Origin: Amblyornis subalaris
Lineage: Eukaryota > Chordata > Aves > Passeriformes > Ptilonorhynchidae
NCBI GenBank assembly: GCA_018881555.1
Contig: JACAXG010000081.1
Location: forward strand, 1,718,399-1,782,398
DNA length: 64,000 nucleotides
Reading direction: 5' to 3'
A model generated the notes under the pieces. That model was not told the origin of the DNA, made no database searches, and saw only the letters and a list, made by a program, of their open reading frames with translations. Shown one piece after another: positions 34,430 to 46,622 of the stretch. Made by a program: the position numbers and the translations under genes. Each line of letters begins with the position of its first letter. Position 1 is the first letter of the stretch.

Positions 34430-35708
34430 GGAAAGCTGCCAGTGTTTTAAATAGACTTCTACATTTTCCCAGGTCTAAGAAGTAATAGAAAAGGCTGTTA
34501 AGAGTGGAGTAGGATTAAGTGTTTACGAAAAAATTGGGGGGAAAGGTATTGGAGTTTTCGTGACTGGCTGTGAACTGCAGAGGGGAATTGGAGAGACTCA
34601 TTTCCAGTGCTCCAATCTGTGTGAGACGAGCCAAAGGACAGGACTCTTCCTTTGAAATCATTCCACAGCTCACACTGTCCTTATTTCCATTATTCTTGCT
34701 CTAGATTTTCTTTTTCTGTTCTTCTTAAAACAAACATCACTGAATTCCAGAAGGCCAATACTAGGAATGTGCATCTCCTATTCCTACCCTTTCATTCCCA
34801 AGCTGTTTCCTTAAGCATTTACTGGCAGCTACCAATAAAGTGGATGGGCCATTGGTACTACCAGAACACATATTTATTTCCCTGGCATTGCTTTGAAGTC
34901 AGCTCTGAGAATTTCACTACTCTGCAAGATGTCTGAAACAATATCAGTCCCCAGCCTGTGCTCTTCCCATTCCTACCTCCAGTTTGGAAAAAACAAACCC
35001 ATTTGGTGCCTGAGTCTGTTCGCTCACATGGTGTGCACACGACTGGAGCTAAATCAGAATTAGCTAAAACAGGAAGCTTTTTTCAAAGCCTGTGCAGCCC
35101 AGCCAGGAAAGCTTCCAGAAACATGTGCTCCGAGATGATCTAAGCACGTTCATTATTCAGACTGTGAATAGCTTTAAAAGGGCCAAATTTCTTAGGGTTG
35201 AATCAGCTAGGAAAGTAATTCAAATGGAGAAGTAAGAATCGCTTGAGCAGTTCAGGAAATGTTTGTTGTGGCCACTAAAAACGCAGGAGGAAGAAAAATA
35301 GAATTGACTTTGATAAATAGATATTAAAAGTTTGGGCTTATAAGAAACTGGAAAAGTAAGTAGAATGACTATAACTTTTTTTTCTAGACTGGTGAGGCTC
35401 TAAACCCATTTATATCAGGAAAAACAATCCAAGAGCAACACTTCACAAGCAGATAAAATGGTCATGAAAATTTCAGATACGTTGAGTAAATGTTGCTATT
35501 TTGGGGATAAAGTGAAAGTAGCCATAACTATCACTCAGCAATTTTATAAAAAAATCACAATCACCTTCAATGTTTCAGTCAACCTGTTTTTCACTGTGGG
35601 TCATGTCATGAAATTCTANGGACCTATAGAAATGCATCAAACCAAAGACAAACCCTCTCATTTAGTACCAAGAACTTGGGAAAAGCATGGACTGGATGTT
35701 CTGAAACC

Positions 35709-35722
35709 ACACTAGAGGGCAC
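35709..35722 (+). promoter_or_regulatory. CTCF-like motif
   Basis: ACACTAGAGGGCAC matches the CTCF core at 13 of 14 positions, with position 1 differing. Lies in the TSPAN2-NGF intergenic region. Confidence 0.4.
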
Positions 35723-36339
35723 TTGAGCTGCTTCTTCCCGAGTGTGTAAGGGTCAGAGTAGCAGGATGCTTGTCCAGGAGCAGCAGTGGACTGAATTGAA
35801 CATGGGAATTATCAGGATTTATCAGGATCAGGTTGGTAGAACAATCAGTGATTTCCCCCAACAGCCTAATAGGGGGAATAGGAGTGAATTTCCAGGTCTA
35901 AATTTTGCTTTTAGGTACTGTGAGCAAGTNGGAGGAAATAATGTAAAAATTGCTGATTGATTTCATCAGTGTTTTGTCCTTGTACATGGATCAGCCACAG
36001 AAATGTGGGATACTTTGGGAGTTTCAAAGAAAATCCAGTCTCAAACGGAGTAAATGTCTGAGCAGTTGAGCTGTTCTTTGGAGTCTGCTCCCACTGTACT
36101 GGTCTTGCTCCACTTCTGTCCTCTCCCATTTGGAGTGTGATGCCCCCAAAGTGATTGATTTTGTGGGAATGGAACCAACAGCATTTGACAACCTGTCTGT
36201 AAAGTATCCATAATAAATACTGAGGACTAGAAAGGTAGTGCAGAACCCAGTGCTTATAGCACACTTTCAGAGGTTTGGTTAAAAAAAATTTTAAACGTTG
36301 GTCTGGTTCCCTATGTGGAAAACACACACAGAAGTTTGA

Positions 36340-36706
36340 GTGAGAGAAAAGGAGGCTCAGGGGGGACCTTCTGGATCTCCACAACTCCCTGGCAGGAGGG
36401 GGAAGCTGGGGGGGGTCAGGCTCTGCTCCCAGGGAACAGGGACAGGACGAGAGAAAACAGCCTTGAGCTGTGCAAGAGGAGGTTCAGGTTGGATATTATG
36501 GAAAATTTCTTCACTGAAAGGGTGGCCAGGCCCTGACATGGGCTACCNAGGGCAGTGATGGACTCACCATCCCTGGAAGTCTTCAAATCTGTGTGGATGT
36601 GGCACCTGGGGACATGGGTTAGTGGTGAACATGGCAGTGCTGGGGGAATGGTTGGACTTGATAATCTTAAAAGGCTTTTCCAACTGAATGATTCCATGAT
36701 TCTAAG
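36340..36706 (+). mobile_element. CR1 LINE fragment of a different subfamily
   Basis: Its 3' region differs from the other copies: GGGGACCTTCTGGATCTCCA, GGTTGGATATTATGGAAAAT, TTCTTCACTGAAAGGGTGGC, then GGTTGGACTTGATAATCTTA, and a GAATGATTCCATGATTCTAA end. This fits an older CR1 group. It lies in intergenic DNA. Confidence 0.85.
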
Positions 36707-39700
36707 ACNTTTCAGGGATTGAGGCCTCCCTACCTTTGGTGCTGGGCCCTAGGTTTTGAGGTCCTGGAGCCTGGCACTGGCAGAGCAGTTCAGAGCCCAG
36801 CAGGCTCCAGAAGCTGCTGCACAGCACCACTGACAATTTATTCCCTGCAGATGATCACAATGTGATTGTAAAACAAACTTCCTTGAGAATTGGCTGTCTC
36901 TGGAGCAGGAGGCACTCGGGTGGCTGAGTTTCAAACAGTTCTCCTTGTGCCCTGACAGCCACAACCGAAGTCCAGCTCACAGCAACTTCTCTCAGTCATC
37001 ACTGAAATGAAGCTACGAACTGCAATTAAATTTCTGGGCAGTTTACAGACCTNCTGGTAAGTCAGGTTTCTTATGAAGGACATGGACTTTTTGTATGTAC
37101 TGGGGAACACCCATTTTTTGTGGCTCACACTCCCNCAGTCCCAGGGGACAGTTTTGTCACCTTTCTGTCTGTGTCTGCTATTCCTCAACCTCTCATCTTT
37201 TCCCTTCCCGTGCCCTCGTGAGACCCCACCTGCAGCAACTCTTCAAAAAAACTACAGCTGGATTGCTGACNTGCCACTTCTGGCTTTCAGTACTTGCTTC
37301 CTCACGAACACCCAGTCACAGTGGGAGTTTTGCTGCTCCCAGCAGTGAGGTGGGACACGCTCTTTGCCAGGCTGACACGTGCAGCACGTCCTTGCAGCGG
37401 GGAAAAGCTCTGTGCGGAGGAGAAAGCCCCGGGAGAGCTGGCNGAGGGCTGCTGGACAAGCCCTCACAGGATCCAGGAGCCACCTCAGACCTCTNAGCAT
37501 TCCATTCGAATGCCAGGTGTGCTCTTTTGATCCGGCTCCAGGAGCAAGGAGGCACGGAGCGAAGCAGGAGCACCTCCATCCGTGTTCCCACGGATGAGGA
37601 AAGGGGCAGAACGTCCACAATGTCTTGTGGCAGATGCTGGGTCTGATTTTTGGAGTACTGTTGGGTTATGCTTGGAACCTATTAATGAGATTAATGCAAA
37701 ACCTGAGTGGAACAGAGCGGATGGAGACACAGATCTATTTTTTACTACTGGCATATTGATCTAATCTTTCCATTCTTTCCATGCATATCCTGGATATCCA
37801 TGGCATAAGAACACACCAGCAGAAACACTGTGCACCCAAATCCTCCAATTTTTATTGCTTTTGTAAAGCTCCTCTTTGAAGTATCTTGAAGGGGATTTTT
37901 TTGCAGTTTAGTTATAATCAGAATTTAGAGCACATGGGTAATAAAAAGAGTTCGATTGTAGTAACCTCCTGAATGGTTACAGTGTACAGGGGAACCTGTC
38001 TCTAAAGGGAGCATATCCTTTAAAACTGAATAGATTTTACCTCTCTAGGAGGAGCTTTCTGTGTCTGGAATAAGAAGAAATTCCCTTCCTTCCGCTGAGT
38101 AGAGGTTTTGCAAATATATTTTGTTGTTATTGGGTTTTAAAATTCATTTTATGTTGGTTTTTTTTCAAGCAAATACCATGACTTGAAGTTTTTGGTGAAC
38201 TTTCTCCTTCCTTAGTGTTTTGGGGTGGAATAGAGAACAGAGATGAAAGTTCAGTGAAATTCTGGGGCAAATGATTTTGTTCTTTAGCTTAAATTAGATT
38301 GTTTCCATGACAATCCTTCAGTTAATTGCATTTAAGCCACTTAATACCACAGTTTCTTCTGGGCTTCCTGTGCTGCTGCATGTGTGGCCTGCCAGGAGCT
38401 TTCTTAGCAAAACAGCTGAAATTGCATCAGAGAGGGCTCAGAATATGGAAAGGAAAAGAGAAGTGAGGGAGAATAACAGAACAAAGGACAAAGGTGTGAG
38501 TCTGAACCAAACTGCTGGGATGCACGTGGAGCTGGGGGATGATTTAGGCAGAAAGGAAGGAACTGGAGCAAAAACTTCTCTCCTGTGTTTTAAGCTGTTG
38601 GTAAAAGCATGGGAGAACCTCCAGTTGCTGAGGTCAAACACGAAGGAGATGACTATGTAGAGATNTAGGATGTCTGGAACTGTCAACTTTCCAATTAAAT
38701 TACAAAGCACTGCTCCGAACATGGAAAAAGATGCAGGAAGAAAGCCTGCTGCTGACATCATGTGATGACGTATGGCTTGATGTGGACAAGAGGTAATTAA
38801 AAAAATTGTGCATGGGCAGAGTTGGCAGCAGATTGGGCTCAACATTTTGACCTGTTGCTGAAAAAGCAGCATTTCAGATTTTAGGTGTGGAATTGTTTCT
38901 CTAAACTGCATGGCTGAAGAAAACAAGATAAACGTGAGCCAAGATCTNTGAGAGGTTTCTGGGAAGTCAGTCTTTTTCCTTGGATGTTTTTGGTAAAATA
39001 ACCTGCACCACTTCCTTGTGCTGGTTGGGGAGTAAATGACAACTGATGTTGTGCTGGCCAATATTTTCTTTTACATAACCTGGATAATGTAATGGGAACT
39101 CTGTCAGGAATTTATGAATGACAACAAAGCTGTAAAATGCTGCCAGAATGAGGGAGGACAGAACTGGAATTATACATGACAGATTGGGGAAAGCCTCTAA
39201 AAGAGTAGCTATAATTTAATCATAACATAAAAGATCATGGATTTGTGTAGGAAGAATCATCATCACAGGGGCAGCATTGGGAGAAAATGGCCAGGTACGG
39301 TCTGGAATGAGGAATTTGGGACATGCTGTAGGGAAAGAGGCAAACCCTGGTTAATGTGGACAGGTCACAGTTTGTGGGTGACCACGACAATCAGCACTCA
39401 CAGCCTCTGTGGGGTTCTGCTCCCCAGGAAAGGTGGGGACCACTAGGGGACAANCCAGGCCAACTTTCAGCTCTCTGATCCCTCTTTGAGCTGTAAACAT
39501 GAGCTCATTCCAGGATATCTCCTGCATATGTCCTACATATGTCTCAAGCCTTTCCACTGTGAACTCTGCAAATACTGCAAAGAGAAATATAAAAGCACAG
39601 CCCAGATGAGGTGGTATCAGAATGTAGGAAAAAAGCTTAGAATGTAGGAAAAAACCTCCAAGTGACAAAAGCTGGATGAATCTGGAAACTTGCTCCTCCG

Positions 39701-40329
39701 TAGCTTTGTGATTAGAATCCTGCTTTCTGTGTTTCTTTAGCTGTCCTGTTTGATTGCTCAGAAATGTGGGAAGTTTAAACCCATTTCCTTGGTTCTTACA
39801 GTCAGTAGTTGAATGTCTTTTTTCCAGCTCTCCCCTGCACTTGCAGNCCAGGTAGGTAACTTCTCATGGATGTGGAGAAGTGATTCAGGAGGTGGAGGTG
39901 GTGATCCAGGATGCCTCTGAAAATCACTGTCTGTGGTGCTGTTCAACAGATATTGGGAATCGCAGGATTTGTGGTGCCTCTGATGCTGGCCTCTGTCTGG
40001 CTTTCTTTCGTGGCTTTCACAAATCCTCGAGAATGAAGCACTTGTGGTTATCCTGCTGGAACTGAGGTGCTGTGGGAGGGTCACCGTTCCCAAATCACCG
40101 GTTTGTCTTTCCACNCCCATCTCTGCTGGGTTTCTGTGCCTGCCTGTTCTGTGTCACAGTCGTGCCCTGCTGCAAACACGTGGGGAGATTCAGATCAGTC
40201 TTCGTTCTGGCTCAGGATGTTTTAATGCTTTAAAGGTAAAGATGATCCATTCAGTGGTGAAAATGGGACCAACCACCAACCTTTCCTGACCTGATGACTG
40301 CCAGCTTCTCCTGATCCTGCACAGGGAAG
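36707..40329. other. Intergenic, no feature seen
   Basis: No exon or interspersed repeat recognised. A 16-bp direct duplication (AGAATGTAGGAAAAAA) lies at about 39621-39655. The sequence near 39441 resembles a CTCF core with one core mismatch and is not called. Confidence 0.6.
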
Positions 40330-40575
40330 GACATGGATAGGGTGGGTTTAGATTAGATNTTAGGAAGAAATTCCTCCCTGTGAGGGTGGNGAGGCCCTGG
40401 CACANGTTGCCCAGAGAAGCTGTGGCTGCCCCATCCCTGNAAGTGTCCGAGGCCAGGTTGGACAGGGCTTGGAGCCATCTGGGGTAGTGGAAGGTGTCCC
40501 TGCCATGGCAGGGGCTGGAGCAGGATGATCTCTAAGGTCCCTTCCAACCCAAACCTTTCNGAGCTTCTCTGATTT
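40330..40575 (+). mobile_element. CR1 LINE fragment, plus orientation
   Basis: Standard CR1 3' end from GGTTTAGATTAGAT to CTTCCAACCCAAACC. Five Ns fall within about 200 bp. Confidence 0.92.
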
Positions 40576-43500
40576 TACAACCCCATCAAAATGTGCTTAT
40601 TATTGAACATTTTAAATTATTTTTTTTCTGAGCAGTAACTTCAGTGTTGGTTTTTGGTGACTGCAGTGAGTTCTGGGCTGAGTTCGGATATCCAGGGTAC
40701 TCTTGGTCCTGTGTTACTGGTGAGATGNTGACCAGCATTTAAATGCGTATTGAGTCCTGCCTGATAAACCTGACAATTTGCAGCTTCCCNATAAATGCCA
40801 CTTTGCATAGCAAATATTTTTCAATCAGTGTCATCTGTCTTGCAGGTTTTGTTTCTTCTGGGATAACAAACCCCTCCTCTGTTTGCAAGAGTTTTTGCTC
40901 TTTCCAAGAGTTGCAAACTATTTACTGAGGCTACAGCCCCAGTAAAAAGAACCATACGGCTGAATTCAGATCCTCCAAGGAGGAATATGGCTGGAAGCAG
41001 CTCAGGTCTCTGCACTGAGCTGTTAAAGCTGAGCTTCCAAGTTTCTAATCAAAAGCTGAAACCAGATGGAAGTAAAATGTGAGGAATAATATGAAAAATA
41101 TGTTGCAGAGAAGATCAAATGGAAGAAAGAAAATGAAAATGTTCTCAGTTGACTGCAGGGTTCCTTCAGAAGCAGCTTTGGAGGAGTCACCTCAGTCTTC
41201 CTGCACCTTTATTTTGTCTCCAGGTGCACCCAGGTGGAGCCTGTGCAGCTGGGGCTTGTCACAGTGCTCCTGCCAGCACTGAATAGCTCAGGTTTTCTGT
41301 GTTACTAAATCAGATTTGGGAACCTAATGGCCTTTTGGTGGTTTCTGAAGGTTCTTCCTGCAGTGTCCAGCTGAAAGGACAAAAATTGAAGGTGTCTCCT
41401 CTGCAGATAAAATTTTGTTCTCATTTCTTCATTTGAGGCAGGAGGATGACTTTCTGTGCCCTCATGTGGAAGANCAACAGTTAGAAGGACCTGAAACCTC
41501 CTGGTCCAAAGACCCAACAATTTGAGAAGGAGAAGGGAAAATAAATAATTAAATCACTCTGACAAGCAAGATGTGTCCTTATTCAGAGAACAGGAATACC
41601 ATTCTTTCCTTCTTTGGGGAATACATGAGCAGAAAAATGAACCCAGAGACAATAACATAAGAGTGTTGTCAAAGTATTCCAAAAAATAACTGAGACTTGT
41701 GCAGATGCCAAGTCTAACTTTGGCTCATTCTCTTTTTTAGGAATGTTGTAGAGCAATTTTCTGAATTCTATTAATATAACAAGCAAATAGACTTTGGATG
41801 CTCTGGATCTACATTGTGGGAAGTAAAGGTGATTTGTTGGTGATTTTATAGAGGCCAAGAGCCTGTGTGCTTTTGAAATATGCACTTCAATGTTATTTAT
41901 AAATTAAAAGATGGTGAAAAGTTAAGGGAAGGGAGAGAGGGATGCAAGACCTATGGAATATGCTGGTAATGGTCCAGGATGTGTGCAGTCCATGATAAGG
42001 GACGATTGCAATGATATATCCTATATATTCCATCCCTGGCAGGGAGGATGGAGAGGGATGGTCTCTCCATGGCTCTGAGTTGATTGCTTTCTGCAGCACT
42101 TTGCCTNCTGCTACAGCAGCTTTGCTTGGATGCACATTGCTGGGTCCTGCTGCAAAATCCAGACAGGACTGAACTCTTTCCACTGCTGAGGTGCATTTGT
42201 CTTTCCCAGACAGGGTTTCCCACTCCTGGGAACGTTGGTGTGTCCTCAAGCTCCTTGCAGGCTGACAATTGGGATGGTGGGGTCCAACACAGGATGCTGA
42301 AAGGTTTNTTTGATTCCTTGTTCATCCCCAGCTCCCTCAGAGTCTTACTTTCATAAAGGAAGAGCCNAAATAGAGGCACAGATACTTTTACAATCTTTTA
42401 CAATACTTTTAAAATCCTGTTTAGGTCCTAAAAGCAGCTTGGTTTGACAAGCTTAGGAAGGTTTTTGGTTTTGCTGCTGTTGGCTCACAACTCCTCTACT
42501 TCTTATCTCTGTTTTTTCCCTNTTTTCTTTTCCCACCCTGATAAAATGAGCCATTGGCCTTGAAGTTTTCCCTCTCTTTCATGGGCCAGACTATCCCAGA
42601 GGCACCACAATTCCCAGGCTGAGAGCAGGGAACAGCTTTACTCAGTTCCTGCTCCGAAACACAGCTCAGATGGAGCCTGAGCCTCTGTCAGCAGTGTCAG
42701 GGTTGTCACAGAGGAGCACCACCATGTTCTGCTTCTTCCATCACACTGGGAAAATAAATAAAAGAAATTTCACTTTGACCTCTGGTTTAGAAAGGAAGGA
42801 AATTTAAACACTAAGAATAAACATAAAATAAAGGACGTACGGTNGAAGCACCACCAAGTCGTTCCTACNTGTTCTGTTTATCTTTTGCTGTTGATTAGCC
42901 TCAGGTTGACAAAGGATCTTCTGTGCCTTCACAGCAAAGATGTGAATGAAAGTAACAGGAATTCAACAATAACAATGAATTAGTTCTTGCAGTGTTACCT
43001 GTCATCAGTGGCAGGCAAGAAGCTGTCTCCAGATGATTTCAATTTCTCACATCTTCTATCTTCTAAACAGCTTTAGGTAATATTCCTGCAGTCAAAGGGG
43101 GTAAGAAAAGCTGAATAATGGTGTCACCTGAGTCAGGAGATATATTCCTAAACATGCTGTCACAATATGACTGCAGGAATGCAGGTTTAATGAACTTCTA
43201 ACAACGTGTGTGACAAATTTACANACATAATTCACTATTTCTGTGTTGTGTGGCTGTGTGCACATAGCAANTGCTACTCAGAGCAATCTGCTGGANCAGG
43301 GAGGATCAAAAATTGATAAAACTCTTTTGAAGGGGCTAAAAAGGCAAGGCTGTGCACAGTCTTCATTCAAAGTGAAGGCAAAGGCAAAAATGCCTTTGAG
43401 AGCAGAAATGTTTTGAATGAAATNATTACAACTCCATTGCCTTGAGTGGAATCTGCAAGCTGAACGAGTCCAAACAACTCTCATACAAGAAGAAAGGGGA

Positions 43501-43936
43501 AACCAGTAGGAAGGAGAAAAAAAAACCCAAGCAACTGTTAGGGAATGTTGTTCCAAATGAGTTGATGAGAAGAAATGAGCAGGGNCTTAAGTTTTTAAGG
43601 CCTCAGAGGCTGGTTATGCTCTGGCTGGNGCAGCACAGTGGAGGTGCTAAGACCATTTTCCTGCTTCCAATTTCATGCTGCATTTGCACTTTCCAACTCT
43701 CAGTTCTGATGTGGTTATCTCTCCTGCTGGATCGATGAATGAGGAGTAGTCTTAAGTTAAATATTTCCTAAAGACTCTCGAAACCTAAAATCTAATGGGT
43801 CAGGAGAGAGTGTTTGAAGAGAAGGTTGAGTGACACCTTCCTTTTGTAATCTCCCCATGTACNCCCTTCCTTTTTCTGCTTTCCGTGTCACGGTATCTGA
43901 GGAATACAGAGCTGAATCAAATGGCTGGTGTTAGAG
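40576..43936. other. Intergenic, no feature seen
   Basis: AT-rich sequence with scattered Ns. I recognise no exon, repeat family or RNA gene. Confidence 0.6.
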
Positions 43937-44130
43937 ATCATAGAATTCCAGAGTGCTTTGGGTTGGGAGGGACCTTAAAGCTCATCCTGTTCCAACCCCA
44001 ACACCTTCCACTANCCCAGGTTGCTCCAAGCCCCGTCCAGCCTGGCCTCGGACACTTCCAGGGATGGGGCAGCCACAGCTTCTCTGGGCAACCTGTGCCA
44101 GGGCCTCCCCACCCTCACAGGGAAAAGAAC
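43937..44130 (-). mobile_element. CR1 LINE fragment, minus orientation
   Basis: It begins ATCATAGAATTCCAGAGTGC and continues through GGGTTGGGAGGGACCTTAAA to the reversed CTCCCCACCCTCACAGGGAA segment. 5'-truncated. Confidence 0.92.
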
Positions 44131-46384
44131 ATGAGCGTGGCTGCACTTTTGCCTGATGCTGCCATTGTTCAGCTCCCTGTGAACAGACAAAACCCTCCAA
44201 GACACACCCACAGCAGGACGTTTCTCCAGGCCTGGCTGTAACCTTGCTTTCTGTCCTAGGCGAACCCCAGGCACATCTCTCAGGAGTGTTCTTCGGTGCA
44301 GGACTTTGTCTAAACATTTTCCCACTGGATCTAATCCAGTCTGGGATCGCAACTGTCGTGAGAATGCAACAAATCATTCTGGGAAGTATCTAATTTTGCC
44401 CCTATTGGTCAAAGCAATGTTTATGCACAGCCAGAACCACATGACAGAGGAGAGGGTACTCTTGAACCCTGTTAGTAATGTGTACTAAAAAAATACCAGA
44501 GCTCCCAATTTTTTTGTAAGAGTAAATGGCAAAACTACTGTTTCCTAGTTTGAACAACCCCTGATTTGAACATCGTTGGAAAAAAGCCAGGAAAGCAACT
44601 GGAGTCAGCCCAGAAACATTTTTTATCCTTGTAGCTGCTTTATTGAATCAAATAAACAAACAAACAAACAAAACCCTTCAATAAACNAACAAAGAAGCCT
44701 TTTCAAAAATGTACTTTGTCCTTGAAAGAGTATTTTAGGGCTTCACAATGATGCTTGAGATGTGGTACCTACATGGAGGCTGCCAGGGAAATGTGAGACA
44801 TAAAATAAATGCCATAAGTGCACGTATTTTTGCTCATTTTCAGTCCTGCCTCAGATNAATAAATAATTGACTAAATAAAGCATTGTTCAGTTCCTCTATA
44901 GGAGCTTCCTCAGCTCTCCAAGGCTGGCTCAGAAGGCCCANCCTTGCAGAGAGGTGTATTTAACAGCTTTCCAGTGGAGGGAACTGCAGAGCTCTCACAC
45001 ATCCAGGGCAACTGGCCAAGAAATGGATTATTTCCATGGGTCGCTCTGAACCTTCTGGAGGGATGGGTTTATCTCCAGCTCTGGCTGATNCTTGAGTTGG
45101 AAAACACAGCATTTAATACATATCTGAGAGAAAGATCTAAGGCAGCTGGAGGACAGAGGCTGTGTCAGGGAAGAGGAAGCATCCTGGCAGCAGCACCGGT
45201 GCTGTTGCAGCCTGTTCTGCAGGAGCTCTGCAGGGTGAAATGTGTGNTTGTTCCTCCATCCACCCCTTCATCACAAGCAGCTAAAACTGGCCTGGCTGCT
45301 CTTGCCTCCAGCTGCCATTTCACTTTAGGGTATTGACAGGGAAGGTCCTTTGGGAAAGGAATAAAACCTGGTTTGAAGGCTCAGACTGGTTGAGGGGACC
45401 CACCCTGTGCATGGTCACCTGCATCTTCTGGGGGACAATTTGAGAAACAAACAGGCAGCAAAACAGAAAATGAAGGTTTATGGCANGAGGTGCAAAGCAG
45501 GTAAATACTGTGAAAAGTAGGAAAAATAGAATGAGAGCTGCTCCTGTTGAGGAGCATTTTAAAAATCATATTAATAACAAAGATCCTGAGNACAAAAAAT
45601 ATTAGTGTGTAAAAATAAAAGAGAAATAGAATGGGATGGAGAAAATTGGCTAAACCAAAACAGAAACTGGGCGATGCTGAGAAAGTGACAGTGTGAAATG
45701 TTTGTTGAATCACCTTTGATGCTCAAACACAAGATCNTGTTAAAACTGGTTAACACCAACCCGGGGCTGGTTGATGGATGGGAAGATAACTGCTGTATAC
45801 TCTGTCTGAAGAATGATGAGTTGTTATGAACATTAGGAATAAACTATGACAATCACATCATTATTCAGCCCAGTGCTGAAGGAGCCAGAGCGGATCCAGT
45901 TTGCAAAAATCTCTTAATAATTTGATTCTCCCTGTTTGCCCTCACATGGCTTTGATGTTCCGAGGTCGGTGTTTAAGNCTTGCTGCAGATGACAGCTGTA
46001 TTGGGAGTTATTAATCACCAAATGAATCATCTGTTCACTCACATTAGACAATGTCTAAGCAGTTTGATAAAGCTGAAGGTGATCTGAGTCTAGGCAAGAT
46101 GAGATAAATATTCTATTTTTTTCAGTTTGTCCCAAATTCATTGTAGATAAGATAATCTTAAATTCTCCAAATAAATGTCCGGTTATTTTTAAACAAATCA
46201 GAAAATTGGGAGCTGTAATGTCTTTAATACATTGGTGAAATAGAGCCAATTTGGTATTTCAAGTGCAAATTTGAAGAGAGTTTTGGTTTGATTATACTTG
46301 AGCTGCTGGGGACCCAATCTTCCAATTTCAGAAGAAAAATCTCTTNGTGTAACTTAATTGAGTGGTTTTAAACTGACAGAGAGT
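44131..46384. other. Intergenic, one simple repeat
   Basis: Contains an AAAC repeat at 44651-44674. Otherwise nothing recognised. Confidence 0.6.
44651..44674. repeat. (AAAC)n simple repeat
   Basis: About six AAAC units, with a weaker continuation to about 44692. Confidence 0.8.
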
Positions 46385-46622
46385 AGTAGGTTTAGAGCAG
46401 ATATTAGGTAGAAATTCTTTCCTGNGAGGGTGGGGAGGCCCTGGCACANGNTGCCCAGAGAAGCTGTGGCTGCCCCATCCCTGNAAGTNTCCAAGGCCAG
46501 GTTGGATGNGGCTTGGAGCAACCTNGGATAGTGGAAGGTGTCCCTGCCCATGGCAGGGGGTGGCACTGNATGGACTTTAAGGTCCCTCCAACCCCAACCA
46601 TTCCNTGATTCCATGATTGTAC
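46385..46622 (+). mobile_element. CR1 LINE fragment rich in Ns
   Basis: CR1 3' end from GGTTTAGAGCAGATATTAGG to the TGATTCCATGATTG tail. Nine Ns occur between 46425 and 46605, far above the window average. Confidence 0.92.

Larger units (their letters stand above)
30846..36339. other. Intergenic, mostly unclassified
   Basis: A short CR1 tail lies at 31955-31988 and a CTCF-like motif at 35709. A CTC trinucleotide run occurs near 33370-33388 and a CTG run near 34413-34429. Moderately GC-rich DNA at 32450-32720 shows no exon I can support. Confidence 0.6.

Noticed and set aside
37095..37646. Plus-strand open frame of 183 codons
   Set aside because: It stays open partly because ambiguous codons containing Ns are not read as stops. 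No domain, signal peptide or splice structure supports it.
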